Assembly: GCF_009939225.1 (NCBI RefSeq)
Contig: NZ_JAACJR010000008.1
Span: 245,107-309,106, forward strand
Direction: 5' to 3'
Source of the DNA: Sediminibacterium soli
Lineage (GTDB): Bacteria > Bacteroidota > Bacteroidia > Chitinophagales > Chitinophagaceae
DNA length: 64,000 nt
Part shown: positions 24,326-32,924 of the stretch, in pieces
Position numbering within the stretch: position 1 is the first letter of the stretch
Layout: every line of letters begins with the position of its first letter
Notes under the pieces: model-generated
The model's input: only the letters and a program-made list of their open reading frames with translations
What the model was told of the DNA's origin: nothing
Database searches by the model: none
Translations under genes and position numbers: made by a program

Positions 24326-25885
24326 CTACATCCTATTTCGTAGCACGGCTACAGCATGTTTGCGGTGCAGATGGACACTTTCAGCCTGATAGTTCTCATT
24401 ACTTTTTGACTCTATTTCCTGTGGAGATTTCCTGCTTTTGGTCAATAAGCTGATAGCTGTACTCACTGTCGTGCGATGAAGTTTTTCACCGTTGAACGTC
24501 AGGTTATCGGGAAACAGTGTACTTACGATTTTTCGTTTTTGTATAACAGTTCCATTTTGAAACAACTCTTCTAAATGCGACAATTTGGAAATAGGAAGAT
24601 CCCATAGTAATTCCATATTGTCTGAAAATGAAATGGATGTTTGTAGTTTTACTTCAATATCAGTCATTCTTTCATTGGCTTCTGACTTAATGGTACGATA
24701 GTCTTCGCCTTCAATTTCTCCACGCAGCAATAATTCACGAGCCTTTGAAAGCCGCTGCTTTATCTGATCCAGTTGAGCCACCATGCGTTTCTGATCTACC
24801 TTCTCAACACGGTTCACATCCATGAAAGTAGCTGTAATAATTTCCCGAAACAGTTTAAGTTGCGGAACATTGTGAACTTCATTCCCGATGGCTTCTATCA
24901 TTAACTTGTTTGCGTCATCTGCTTTATAACGTACACCGCATTCGGAACTGCAATGATAGTAGTGATAGTATTTGTTTCTTCCTTTTGAAGCACTGCCGGT
25001 CAAAAACCTTCCACAGTTAGGGCAAATCAAATAACCTCTTAATGGAATATCATCCTGTGCAATTACCTTTTTACTTACTGCTTTTCTCTTTCTGCCGTCC
25101 AGCACATCCAGCACATCAAAGAATAGTGAAGCGGTAATAATTGGTTCATGTTGTCCCTGTACAAGTTGGCTTTGTTCATCTTTATGCTGAGGAACGAAAA
25201 TCAATCCGCAATAAATAGGGTTCCTTATCGCTACCCAAAAATTATTTTTGCTACATTTCAATCCTCTCGCCCTGGCTTGCTTCCAGATTTGTTCTGTGTT
25301 CAGTTTGTTGCGAAAGATTTCTTCAAATGCCCATTTCATGATTTTAGCGTCCTGATTTTTCGGCGCAATATATTTCTTGCCATCTTCTGTAATTCTGTTT
25401 ACATAACCAATCGGAGCTGTGCCCATCCAACGCCCTTCCTTTTTAGCACGGCGCATACCATTAAATACATTTAAGGCCCTGCGGTCATTCTCTACCTCCG
25501 GTGCTGCGAGGTAAAAAGCCAGCATCATTTTATTTTCAGGGATAGATAAATCCAATGGCTGTTCTACTGCCTGCGGCTCTACTCCGAGATGCCTTAGAAG
25601 GCTGATCATTTGATAAGCATCCCCGGCATTCCGGCTAAACCTATCCCACTTCGTAAAAAGAATTAAGTCTGAATGTCCCCTTTGCTTACGCAAATCTACC
25701 AGCAGGTTCTGCCAGGCAGGTCGCCTGAAGGTCTTTGCGGAATGGTCTTCAAAAATTACCTTGCGTATTTGAATGTTGTTGATGTTACAATACCTACGCA
25801 GCCTTTCTTCCTGATCCCGTTGGGAATAGCCTTTGTCTGCCTGCTCGTCTGTACTCACCCTGATATAAAGGTCTGCAATTTTCAT
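24326..25885 (-). CDS. large serine recombinase, second copy
   Basis: This 519-residue protein has the same domains as the tRNA-proximal copy: Ser11 in LYIRVSTDEQ, FTKWDRFSRN, Recombinase domain, zinc ribbon (CPNCGRF, then HCSSECGVRYKA) and a coiled coil. Long stretches of the catalytic half are identical to copy 1, while the C-terminal 60 residues differ completely. It ends in a basic tail (HLHRKHAVAVLRNRM) that is not derived from tRNA-Lys. It is the last gene of the minus-strand transfer block, 10 bp downstream of a small gene, and is probably the integrase of the conjugative element proper. Confidence 0.92.
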   Translation of the reverse strand: MKIADLYIRVSTDEQADKGYSQRDQEERLRRYCNINNIQIRKVIFEDHSAKTFRRPAWQNLLVDLRKQRGHSDLILFTKWDRFSRNAGDAYQMISLLRHLGVEPQAVEQPLDLSIPENKMMLAFYLAAPEVENDRRALNVFNGMRRAKKEGRWMGTAPIGYVNRITEDGKKYIAPKNQDAKIMKWAFEEIFRNKLNTEQIWKQARARGLKCSKNNFWVAIRNPIYCGLIFVPQHKDEQSQLVQGQHEPIITASLFFDVLDVLDGRKRKAVSKKVIAQDDIPLRGYLICPNCGRFLTGSASKGRNKYYHYYHCSSECGVRYKADDANKLMIEAIGNEVHNVPQLKLFREIITATFMDVNRVEKVDQKRMVAQLDQIKQRLSKARELLLRGEIEGEDYRTIKSEANERMTDIEVKLQTSISFSDNMELLWDLPISKLSHLEELFQNGTVIQKRKIVSTLFPDNLTFNGEKLHRTTVSTAISLLTKSRKSPQEIESKSNENYQAESVHLHRKHAVAVLRNRM

Positions 25886-25895
25886 AGCTGTTTTT

Positions 25896-26090
25896 TTACT
25901 TTACAGTATGTGTTACGATTTCGGCATTGCAATGCCGCATACTTATGTATTGCTCAACTACTATGTTCGCCATGCTATATAAAAAGTCGAGTATAATCTG
26001 TGCTTCTTCGATATTGACATCAATTCCATCTTTACGTAAAATTTCTATCGCCTTGTCTGGAGTGATCCTCATCAACACATCATCTTCCAT
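25896..26090 (-). CDS. small conserved protein upstream of recombinase
   Basis: This 64-residue protein has the pattern ITPDKAIEILRKDGIDVNIEEAQ followed by a hydrophobic helix (IILDFLYSMANIVV). Similar short proteins are often found just before large serine recombinases of Bacteroidota elements, so a role in integration control is possible but unproven. The ATG at 26090 is favoured over an upstream in-frame start at 26153 because a perfect Shine-Dalgarno (AAGGAGGTG) sits 4 bases before it, which is unusual in this phylum. Confidence 0.7.
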   Translation of the reverse strand: MEDDVLMRITPDKAIEILRKDGIDVNIEEAQIILDFLYSMANIVVEQYISMRHCNAEIVTHTVK

Positions 26091-26094
26091 CTCA

Positions 26095-26103
26095 CACCTC
26101 CTT
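26095..26103 (-). promoter_or_regulatory. strong Shine-Dalgarno of the 64-residue gene
   Basis: AAGGAGGTG on the minus strand matches the full anti-SD of 16S rRNA and lies 4 bases before the ATG at 26090. It decides the start of that gene. Confidence 0.75.
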
Positions 26104-26162
26104 TTTAGATGACAAAAGCCCATTGAGGACTTTTGCAAAACTTTCCAAATCACTTTTCTATT

Positions 26163-26456
26163 TTAATCGCTTCTTTCAGCAAAATAGATTTTGCTTCCCT
26201 TCATACGATTAAAAGACGGCTCATACCTTATATAGCCGTATTCGCTTAGTTCTCTAACGCATTTGTGGTAGGTGATAGCGGAGGACAATTTTGCAATGCT
26301 TAATATCTCATGACTGAAGACCTGGATAGGATTGGCAAAGCCATTCTGTATGCGATATTGTAACAAAGCCGCATAAATGCCTATATGAGTAATGCTGATG
26401 CGGGCATCAGTTCCTATGGCTTCAAAAAAATCCGACAAGTAATACAGCCTATCCAT
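26163..26456 (-). CDS. small winged-helix-like protein
   Basis: This 97-residue protein's predicted helices and the pattern KLSSAITYHKCVRELSEYGYIRYEPSFNR look like the recognition helix and wing of a replication-initiator or MarR-type winged helix. It may be a DNA-binding regulator or excision helper of the element; this is inferred from fold and position between the transfer genes and the recombinase. The stop lies 9 bp before a second in-frame start of the 64-residue gene. No catalytic motifs are seen. Confidence 0.65.
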   Translation of the reverse strand: MDRLYYLSDFFEAIGTDARISITHIGIYAALLQYRIQNGFANPIQVFSHEILSIAKLSSAITYHKCVRELSEYGYIRYEPSFNRMKGSKIYFAERSD

Positions 26457-26471
26457 TGCGCATGCTTTTTA

Positions 26472-27524
26472 TTACCCTAATCTCATTCCGTTCTTTTTTG
26501 CGTGATTTTGTTGCTGCTGCTCATTGACCTTATGCGTCACTTTCATGGCATCCATTGTTTTATTGCCCAATGCTGTATGAAGCGTTATTTTCCTGGAATG
26601 CTCATCGTAAATATTTACTGATTTAAACTGTGGATTAGCTTCAATATAGAAGCGTTGTTCATTTCCATCCTTCACAAAGCTCACCGACACGCGGTTTCCA
26701 TTTTTTAATTCTGATTGCAGCTTATCTGCTTCACCTTTATTGAGCAATTCCTTTAACGGAAGCTGTTGCAAAGCCTTTTCAAGATGGTAGCCGTAGTCGG
26801 AATGGAATTGCTTGATTCGGAAATTGCCGTTTGGGTCTTTGTCATTAAAATCAAGCTGCATCCAAGTTCCACCGTTCTGAATGCAACGGCCGGATAAAAG
26901 ATTATAGCACTCCGTGGCATTTACATTATTACCGTTACGCATGGTAAAGTATTGCTGCCGTTTTTCATCCGGTTTGGATTCATTATACAGGGTTGTTTTA
27001 TACCCTTCAAGCTGGTATGTACCGGATTGATCTTTGGCGAACGATAACTGGTGATCTAACCTTTCTTTATCATTGAGGTAATAGGAAACAGGAATGGAAA
27101 ATTGTTGCTGCCCAAGTTTCATCTGCTCATCAATTTTTGCAGAAAGGTCAGGAAAGCCAGCACGCTGCACCTGATGGTGCAACGCCTGGCTGTTTTGCTC
27201 TGTTTTCCTGTTATCCTGCCTTATTACGATTTGTTCCTTAACGGGTGCAACTAATAACCTGCGCAGCAGCCTTATCAGTAGATTAGGATAAAGCTGCTTT
27301 CCAATACGATTGCGCTCTTGCCTTAGCAACCTGAGCGCAAACCGCTCGTCCAGATCCTGCGTGCCTTTATACTTTGCAGCAATACGGTCGTAGTAATCCA
27401 GCTTTTCTTTTAGCAGTGCCCTATTATTTGAAAGACTGAAAGAAAACAGCTTGCTAAACCTTTCCTCTCTCGAACGCCATTGGTTCAGTTCTGCTTCCAC
27501 TCTGTTTACAAGACTGTTATTCAT
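26472..27524 (-). CDS. conjugative-element protein, paralogue of 28383-29540
   Basis: This 350-residue protein is of unknown function. The C-terminal half shares motifs with the protein at 28383-29540: WMQLDFNDKDPNGNFR with KQFHSDYGYHLE, and FYIEANPQFKSVNIYD. The N-terminal 120 residues are basic and helical. Position and repeats resemble DUF3945-like accessory proteins of Bacteroidota elements, but I cannot assign the family firmly. The ATG at 27524 is used; a TTG at 27545 would abut the upstream stop. No signal peptide is seen, so it is cytoplasmic. Confidence 0.65.
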   Translation of the reverse strand: MNNSLVNRVEAELNQWRSREERFSKLFSFSLSNNRALLKEKLDYYDRIAAKYKGTQDLDERFALRLLRQERNRIGKQLYPNLLIRLLRRLLVAPVKEQIVIRQDNRKTEQNSQALHHQVQRAGFPDLSAKIDEQMKLGQQQFSIPVSYYLNDKERLDHQLSFAKDQSGTYQLEGYKTTLYNESKPDEKRQQYFTMRNGNNVNATECYNLLSGRCIQNGGTWMQLDFNDKDPNGNFRIKQFHSDYGYHLEKALQQLPLKELLNKGEADKLQSELKNGNRVSVSFVKDGNEQRFYIEANPQFKSVNIYDEHSRKITLHTALGNKTMDAMKVTHKVNEQQQQNHAKKNGMRLG

Positions 27525-27545
27525 AACCTGATTTTTAAGGATCAA

Positions 27546-28295
27546 TTAAGGCATACTGTACGTCACCAGATCATAGGCATAGGTGCTGCAATCTGCGGCG
27601 TATTCCACACTGCCGCTCACGATAGCGCCGCCTATATCACTCGTGACGGCGGCAATCCACTTAACGATGTTTTTAAACTTAAAGGCCGCCGCCGGAGCCG
27701 GGGGCTGGAGCGTATTCATCCAATAATAAATGGAGTAACGTGCTACCGATGCCGCTTTAAGGGCAATTTCACGACCTTCAGGACGGAGCAGGTTATTTTG
27801 CATTACCCTGCTCTCAAAGTCCACAATCATGGCTTTAATCACCGGATAGGGACTATCGCTATCCGAAAGTCGTTTGATCAATTGCACCAGCGAATCCAGG
27901 GCGGCCTTTACTGGTTCTTCATAAGGACAATTAGCTATAAGCGTTTCGATGCTTTCGTTGCTTTGCCTTACCGTCTGGTTTACTGTTGAGAAAAATGATA
28001 GAGGCGGCTCAACACGTTCCATTTCCCTGCAAAAGCGAAGTACACATTGCGTTGACACCTCTGCATTAGGTGTGTTAGTAACAGGCTTGCAGTTCTGCAC
28101 GTATGCCACGATCTGATTATGCCAATAGCCTATGCTATCGTAGGCATTTTCCGGGTTTTCAGGACTGGCTTCGCAAGGTGCTGATCTTAACAGCGCAGTT
28201 TTATTTTCGCCTTCTGTTATTACAGCTTCATTATCTTTCGTACATGCTGAAAGGCTTATTATAAATACCAGCAGCATTAATATTTGACTTCTCAT
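27546..28295 (-). CDS. lipoprotein of unknown function
   Basis: This 249-residue protein has a lipoprotein signal with lipobox LSAC (Cys18; MRSQILMLLVFIISLSAC). The mature part has seven or so Cys residues, unusual for a Bacteroidota lipoprotein, and a C-terminal region IAAVTSDIGGAIVSGSVEYA rich in small residues that could insert into a membrane. It sits between two paralogous transfer-region genes on the same strand. Possible roles are surface exclusion, immunity or mating-pair contact; none is supported by sequence. I do not recognise a family. Confidence 0.6.
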   Translation of the reverse strand: MRSQILMLLVFIISLSACTKDNEAVITEGENKTALLRSAPCEASPENPENAYDSIGYWHNQIVAYVQNCKPVTNTPNAEVSTQCVLRFCREMERVEPPLSFFSTVNQTVRQSNESIETLIANCPYEEPVKAALDSLVQLIKRLSDSDSPYPVIKAMIVDFESRVMQNNLLRPEGREIALKAASVARYSIYYWMNTLQPPAPAAAFKFKNIVKWIAAVTSDIGGAIVSGSVEYAADCSTYAYDLVTYSMP

Positions 28296-28382
28296 TTTTC
28301 AATCTGTTTTTACGTTATAAATAGTTTCTTTTTCACCATTTCAACTTCACGACTATTTATGATAGATGAGGCTACTTAGTCT

Positions 28383-29540
28383 TTAGCTGATGCTTTGGTT
28401 CTTTTTCCTTTTCTTAGATGCCTTCGGTATCTCAGGGCCATCATCTTCAGCAGGTGTCTGCCTTTCCTTTTTACCATCTTGTTTAGCTGACTGGCTTTCA
28501 CCTTCAGAATGCTGTTCTTTTTTCGCCTGTCTGTTATCCACCCTTTGCATACTGCTATCATATATGTTGATTGTCTTGAATTGAGGGTTAGCTTCGATGT
28601 ATTGTTTTTGCTCCGCACCGTTGACCTGAAACGTGGCAGATTGCAGGTTTCCTTTTTTAAGGGAATCCATCAGGTTGGATTTGTACTCCTCGTTACCTAA
28701 TTCCCTGATAGGATGCTTAGATAAAACCGCTTCCAAATCGTAGCCGTAGTTTTCATGGTAGTGCTTCAGCTTGAAATTGCCGTTGTTATCACTTTGTTTA
28801 AAGTCCATCTGTACCCAGGCGTTGTACACCTGTCCTTCTTTATTGGTGAGGTCTTTATTCACTGACCTTCCTTCCATCAGGTTATAGCCTTCCTTCAGGG
28901 TAATGTTGTTGCCTTTGTTGATGTAGAAGATTTGCTCCATTGTTTCAGAGCTATTTTCCTTTTGCACATTCACCTGATAGGAATTAAAGAAATACATATC
29001 GCTTTGCTTCGATTGGCTGAAATTCAATGTAGCGTTTACAGTATCGTTGCCATACTTCGTTTCATAGGCCAATTTAAACTCAGGGTTTCCTTCCTGAATT
29101 TTTTGCTTCAGGTCATTTTCCAACCCTTCACCGAACCCCGTGTACTTTATCTGGTCACGCAGGTATTCAAAATTTTTCTGATTCATGACTTCTGAATTTT
29201 GATTGTTATTTAATTGTTCTCTTTCTAATCTCTCGTAACGAACCGCTACCATCAGGGACACGTCAACGATGCCTTCCCTTTCAATCATTAGCTTGCTGTT
29301 CTCGGCAGCTTCCTGCATTGTCTTATATGCCGACCGTATTGACAGAAAGTTGTAAAAATCTATGTCGGTTGACATTTCGTAGCAGAACTCCCTAACATCA
29401 TATTCCGTGGAGAATGTGAATAGGTCTTCTTTAGTTACTGGAGAAACATCATCGAGAAAGGCGACAAATTCCTCACCTTCCCAACGCTTTTTAGTCAGGT
29501 ATTCAAGAATATCCTTGTAGTCGTCTTTCCTTATTTTCAT
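28383..29540 (-). CDS. conjugative-element protein, paralogue of 26472-27524
   Basis: This 385-residue protein has an acidic N-terminal 120 residues, helical and unrelated to the paralogue. The core shares GNNITLKEGYNLMEGR, WVQMDFKQSDNNGNFK, KHYHENYGYDLEA and QYIEANPQFKTINIYD with it. The last 60 residues are Lys/Glu/Gln-rich and probably disordered. Function is unknown; cytoplasmic. The ATG at 29540 starts the frame cleanly, and traN is 66 bp upstream. Confidence 0.65.
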   Translation of the reverse strand: MKIRKDDYKDILEYLTKKRWEGEEFVAFLDDVSPVTKEDLFTFSTEYDVREFCYEMSTDIDFYNFLSIRSAYKTMQEAAENSKLMIEREGIVDVSLMVAVRYERLEREQLNNNQNSEVMNQKNFEYLRDQIKYTGFGEGLENDLKQKIQEGNPEFKLAYETKYGNDTVNATLNFSQSKQSDMYFFNSYQVNVQKENSSETMEQIFYINKGNNITLKEGYNLMEGRSVNKDLTNKEGQVYNAWVQMDFKQSDNNGNFKLKHYHENYGYDLEAVLSKHPIRELGNEEYKSNLMDSLKKGNLQSATFQVNGAEQKQYIEANPQFKTINIYDSSMQRVDNRQAKKEQHSEGESQSAKQDGKKERQTPAEDDGPEIPKASKKRKKNQSIS

Positions 29541-29606
29541 AACATATCTTTTAGCGAAAACGAATAATTGAAATTGAATGGAACAGTTTCAATGGAGCGT
29601 TCAGGT

Positions 29607-30449
29607 TTAATTAATCGGAGCTGCCTTTACAATTTTCTTGTTCTTTATATACAGTTCCAGATGCCTGCCGCCGTTCTTCTCCATCATTTGAACTGCGAGA
29701 TACTTCTTATCAGGAATAGTAAATTTTGGTACAATAAAAACGATGGTAGTATCTGACTGCCCGATTACTTTGGTTGTATTGTTATGTACAAGTACGGGTA
29801 CTATTTCTATCTCCTGCGTAGCAGTTCTTTTGCTTTTCTTTTGGTCACGGATGTAAAGCCTGAGCTGGTCAATATCATAGTTGATATTTGTTTCATTGGC
29901 AATATTGAATCGCATCAACATAATGTCATCATGAATAAACAGGCCGTTCAGTTTAAGACGAATGCCGAAAGTTTCATCCTTTATACCCCGTATCGTTTTC
30001 TTCGATTCAAAAGCCATTGAAGCGTAATTCTCCATTTGTTCCTGGTTGATACTTTCTGAAGGAATGGAGATGGTGTTTTGCTTTGTCAGGCCCGCTAATG
30101 AAAGATTGAGTATAGCAGGCTGTTCAGCATAATCAACCAGAAAGGATGTGAGCCTTCCGTCAGCAGTAATGATGCTGATATTGGTTTGAGGAAAGCTATC
30201 CTTTGCGGCTTTTATTTGCAAGATATTTTCCACTCCCTTTGCTTTTTGAGCCAACACATCCCTGCTTCCTATATCTACACTGACAATAGAATAGGGAAAG
30301 ATAATGTTGGTTGTTTTTGAGAAAGCAATTGCCACATGATACGATTCAATTGCTTTTGTTTGCCAGGTTGAATTTGTTTGCGCCTGCGCTTTGAAAGTTG
30401 TAATAAGCAGGAAAATTCCCATTCCCATTACTGCACTGATCTTTTTCAT
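29607..30449 (-). CDS. traN: conjugative transposon protein TraN (DUF4138)
   Basis: This 280-residue protein has a signal peptide (KKISAVMGMGIFLLITTFKAQA) and a periplasmic beta-rich body. The match to TraN is by the region TTNIIFPYSIVSVDIGSRDVL followed by GVENILQIKAAKDSFPQTNI, and by its place right after traM. It is thought to be the VirB9-like part of the mating apparatus in the periplasm and outer membrane. Length is typical. Confidence 0.9.
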   Translation of the reverse strand: MKKISAVMGMGIFLLITTFKAQAQTNSTWQTKAIESYHVAIAFSKTTNIIFPYSIVSVDIGSRDVLAQKAKGVENILQIKAAKDSFPQTNISIITADGRLTSFLVDYAEQPAILNLSLAGLTKQNTISIPSESINQEQMENYASMAFESKKTIRGIKDETFGIRLKLNGLFIHDDIMLMRFNIANETNINYDIDQLRLYIRDQKKSKRTATQEIEIVPVLVHNNTTKVIGQSDTTIVFIVPKFTIPDKKYLAVQMMEKNGGRHLELYIKNKKIVKAAPIN

Positions 30450-30478
30450 CTTTTGGAATTTTTAAGTGATTCAAATAT

Positions 30479-31786
30479 TTAGTTGGATTGTTTTTGTTTT
30501 TCGTCACGTAAAAGCACTTGGTAGCCTGCTTTTACAGTTACTTTAATCAGCTTGACTTTTTTGCTGAACAAGGTCTTTGCAGCTTCTATGCCTGCGCTTG
30601 CGGCCTGCGCTCCCCACGAAGGGTCAAGTGAAGTCAGGCCGATGGTTTGCATGGATCGGTCTGCGGACTGCTTTGCAACGTCCCTCGTAATCGCTCCGGG
30701 AATGTAAATACCATCCAGTCCGTCCATATCGTACACCGCTAATTCAACTGGAAACAATGAATTATTATACCGCACACTGGTAATCTTGATACTTAACCTT
30801 TCACCACGTAACGAAGCGATACCATATATGAAGTTGTCTTTAGGAATACGAACCCCATTAATGAATACATCATTTACCAATCGCAATTTGACGGTGGAAC
30901 CATCAACGATAGTCTGTGTTTCGTGGATGACCGCTTGTATGGCGTTCTGTGAATCTTCTATAGCGGTCGCCCCGGTGAACGAATAGAAGCCATTTGTTGT
31001 ACCCCCCGCAGATAGATCGGCGTTGAGCAATGTGATGTTGTTTTCTTTTGTTTGTGACGATACTGCGAATACCTGTCCTTTATTTGCCTGGGAAGTCTGC
31101 TTCAGTTTTTCCTGCACACGTTCAGGATACTGCACATCGAGTATCTTATCCAACATTCCATTCAGTTGCTTCATTTCGGGATCTTCGCCAGCCGGTTGAT
31201 TCATCATGTTCATCATTTGCTCCAGCCGGTCCACGTCTGATGAATTAACGCCTGCACTATTGTTACCTCTGCCGGGAGTGCGTTGATACCTATCATAAGG
31301 CTCATCTTCCCTCGCGTCAGGTACAGGCTTACTCATTTCCCTGTCAAGTTCTGCCAGCTTCCGATATATCTTGTCAGTATGGGGATCATTACCCCCGCGG
31401 CCACCGTAAAGAGAAGTGTTCAGCCCTCTCTCATCGGCAGGAAGCTGAAATGTATCTTCTTTCCCTGACAGGTATTCATCCGTATCTGTTAATCTAATGT
31501 TCTTGTAGTTGGGATCATTCTTAACCAGTTCAAGAAATTTGATTGAATCCAGTTGCGCCTGATCGTAGTAACTCATTTTATCCATCGGCTTGTCATCTTT
31601 CAGGTTAGCATCCGGCAGGTTAATGTTGAAGCCTTTTTTTACTGCTGCCTGTGCTTCTACTTTTTCAACCTTGCCACCGCCAAGCGCCCAGAATATCATG
31701 GTCATAAAAGGCAATGCGAGCAGCGGTAATACCAGTAAGAACCTGCGCTGCCTGATCATTTTCGGAGTTTTCACTTGCTTTTCCAT
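30479..31786 (-). CDS. traM: conjugative transposon protein TraM
   Basis: This 435-residue protein has an N-terminal cytoplasmic tail and one TM (FLLVLPLLALPFMTMIFWAL, about 15-35), then a long disordered linker and a beta-rich C-terminal domain (about 235-420, including VNDVFINGVRIPKDNFIYGI). This is the VirB10-like channel protein of Bacteroidota elements. It lies between traN (29 bp) and the traL-like gene (2 bp). Confidence 0.92.
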   Translation of the reverse strand: MEKQVKTPKMIRQRRFLLVLPLLALPFMTMIFWALGGGKVEKVEAQAAVKKGFNINLPDANLKDDKPMDKMSYYDQAQLDSIKFLELVKNDPNYKNIRLTDTDEYLSGKEDTFQLPADERGLNTSLYGGRGGNDPHTDKIYRKLAELDREMSKPVPDAREDEPYDRYQRTPGRGNNSAGVNSSDVDRLEQMMNMMNQPAGEDPEMKQLNGMLDKILDVQYPERVQEKLKQTSQANKGQVFAVSSQTKENNITLLNADLSAGGTTNGFYSFTGATAIEDSQNAIQAVIHETQTIVDGSTVKLRLVNDVFINGVRIPKDNFIYGIASLRGERLSIKITSVRYNNSLFPVELAVYDMDGLDGIYIPGAITRDVAKQSADRSMQTIGLTSLDPSWGAQAASAGIEAAKTLFSKKVKLIKVTVKAGYQVLLRDEKQKQSN

Positions 31787-31788
31787 TT

Positions 31789-32271
31789 CTATTTTTGTTT
31801 TAATTGTTGATAATAATTTTCAATAAACCTCACACTATCCATCAGCCCCGGACGATGGCTATTGATGCTGTCGTACAGGGCTTTTCCAGAAGGACTTCGC
31901 GCCAGGCTATCCATATACACCCTGAACTTTTTGATGCGGCTGTATTCCGCCTCCGATACCTCGGCAGCTTCTGTTTTTGTTTCTCCTGTTTCAGTAGCGT
32001 GCTTCGGCTTTTTAATAGGCGTTATTGTGATTGAATTACCTTTCTTGCCCGTAAAAGCGTTGACTGCCAGATAAACACTGTAGGTACTGGTGGACAGTAC
32101 AAAGAGCGCAAGCAGTACAAGCCATGTGCGACGCGAGAATTTTTCCGTGCGCTTCATCATCCAGTTTGCCCAACCACCCTGCAAACGCTTATAGCCTGCT
32201 GCCATGCCTTTGCTAATAGCATTGGGCTTAGCTTCGGTATTGCTTTCTCTTCTTTTAGGAAATAGTTTCAT
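31789..32271 (-). CDS. TraL-like membrane protein of the transfer apparatus
   Basis: This 160-residue protein has a basic N-terminal 48 residues and one TM (WLVLLALFVLSTSTYSVYLA, about 50-70), then a variable linker and a helical C-terminus. It occupies the position of TraL between traK and traM, but sequence identity to CTnDOT TraL is not clear to me, and it is longer. It is spaced 2 bp from traM and 11 bp from traK. A structural role in the inner-membrane complex is inferred. Confidence 0.6.
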   Translation of the reverse strand: MKLFPKRRESNTEAKPNAISKGMAAGYKRLQGGWANWMMKRTEKFSRRTWLVLLALFVLSTSTYSVYLAVNAFTGKKGNSITITPIKKPKHATETGETKTEAAEVSEAEYSRIKKFRVYMDSLARSPSGKALYDSINSHRPGLMDSVRFIENYYQQLKQK

Positions 32272-32282
32272 GACCGTTGTTT

Positions 32283-32906
32283 TTATTGTCGTCTGCTTAC
32301 TGTTTTTAAATCCCTGTTGTCAATCGTATTCCATCGTTCGATGAGAAAGCCATGCGGGTTATTGTCACTGCGTGATACATTTCGCAACGCCCCATCGGTT
32401 ACCAGGCTGCGGGTTGTAATGCTGGTAGGGCGTACAATGCTTTGTGTAGCGTAACACCGGAATTTGTAGGGATATTCGTTGATATCTACCGCCACGCTAT
32501 CCACCACAATAGTCTGATTGACGTTGCCGGAAATAAGCCCGGCGTAGTAGCCGTTCTCTTTCAGATCATCGTAAGCACGTTTCGCACTTCCATCGGCCAG
32601 ATACAATGCTTTGGTAATATTTGCGGTAATGGCTTTGTCGTCAGGGTCAAGTGTGAAGAACAGCTTGTGAAACGTTTTGACGTGATCCTTTGCCTCAACA
32701 GGTATATTATCTTTTCGTTCCGATGCGTAGGCTTCCAGTGCTTTGCCGTTAGCAAGAATGTATATTTTGCTTTGCATCTGCGATACCAGACTGAAACTTT
32801 TGTACAATGCAAAACAGCAGATCAATACACAGCCGATGATCACTACCAGCGTAAAGCTCCTGATGTGCCGAAATGCCGTATCAATATTTTTCATCTTTTT
32901 GAACAT
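32283..32906 (-). CDS. traK: conjugative transposon protein TraK
   Basis: This 207-residue protein has an N-terminal TM (SFTLVVIIGCVLICCFALY, about 17-36) followed by a VirB8-like periplasmic domain with the family's HVKTFHKLFFTLDPD near 80 and the Asn/Asp-rich segment KENGYYAGLISGNVNQ near 115. It is membrane-anchored and contacts TraM and TraJ in other systems. The ATG at 32906 is preceded by AAGGAGG at a 4-base spacing. Confidence 0.92.
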   Translation of the reverse strand: MFKKMKNIDTAFRHIRSFTLVVIIGCVLICCFALYKSFSLVSQMQSKIYILANGKALEAYASERKDNIPVEAKDHVKTFHKLFFTLDPDDKAITANITKALYLADGSAKRAYDDLKENGYYAGLISGNVNQTIVVDSVAVDINEYPYKFRCYATQSIVRPTSITTRSLVTDGALRNVSRSDNNPHGFLIERWNTIDNRDLKTVSRRQ

Positions 32907-32910
32907 ATAT

Positions 32911-32917
32911 CCTCCTT
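32911..32917 (-). promoter_or_regulatory. strong Shine-Dalgarno of traK
   Basis: AAGGAGG on the minus strand, 4 bases before the traK ATG. Such sites are rare in Bacteroidota; with the one at 26095 it suggests sequences acquired from another host or a need for high expression. Confidence 0.65.
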
Positions 32918-32924
32918 TAGATTT

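Noticed and set aside
24326..24370. A tRNA fragment (GTAGCACGGCTACAGCATG) as a second attachment site
   Set aside because: It does not fold into a tRNA arm set and does not match tRNA-Lys beyond short words; no core could be shown.
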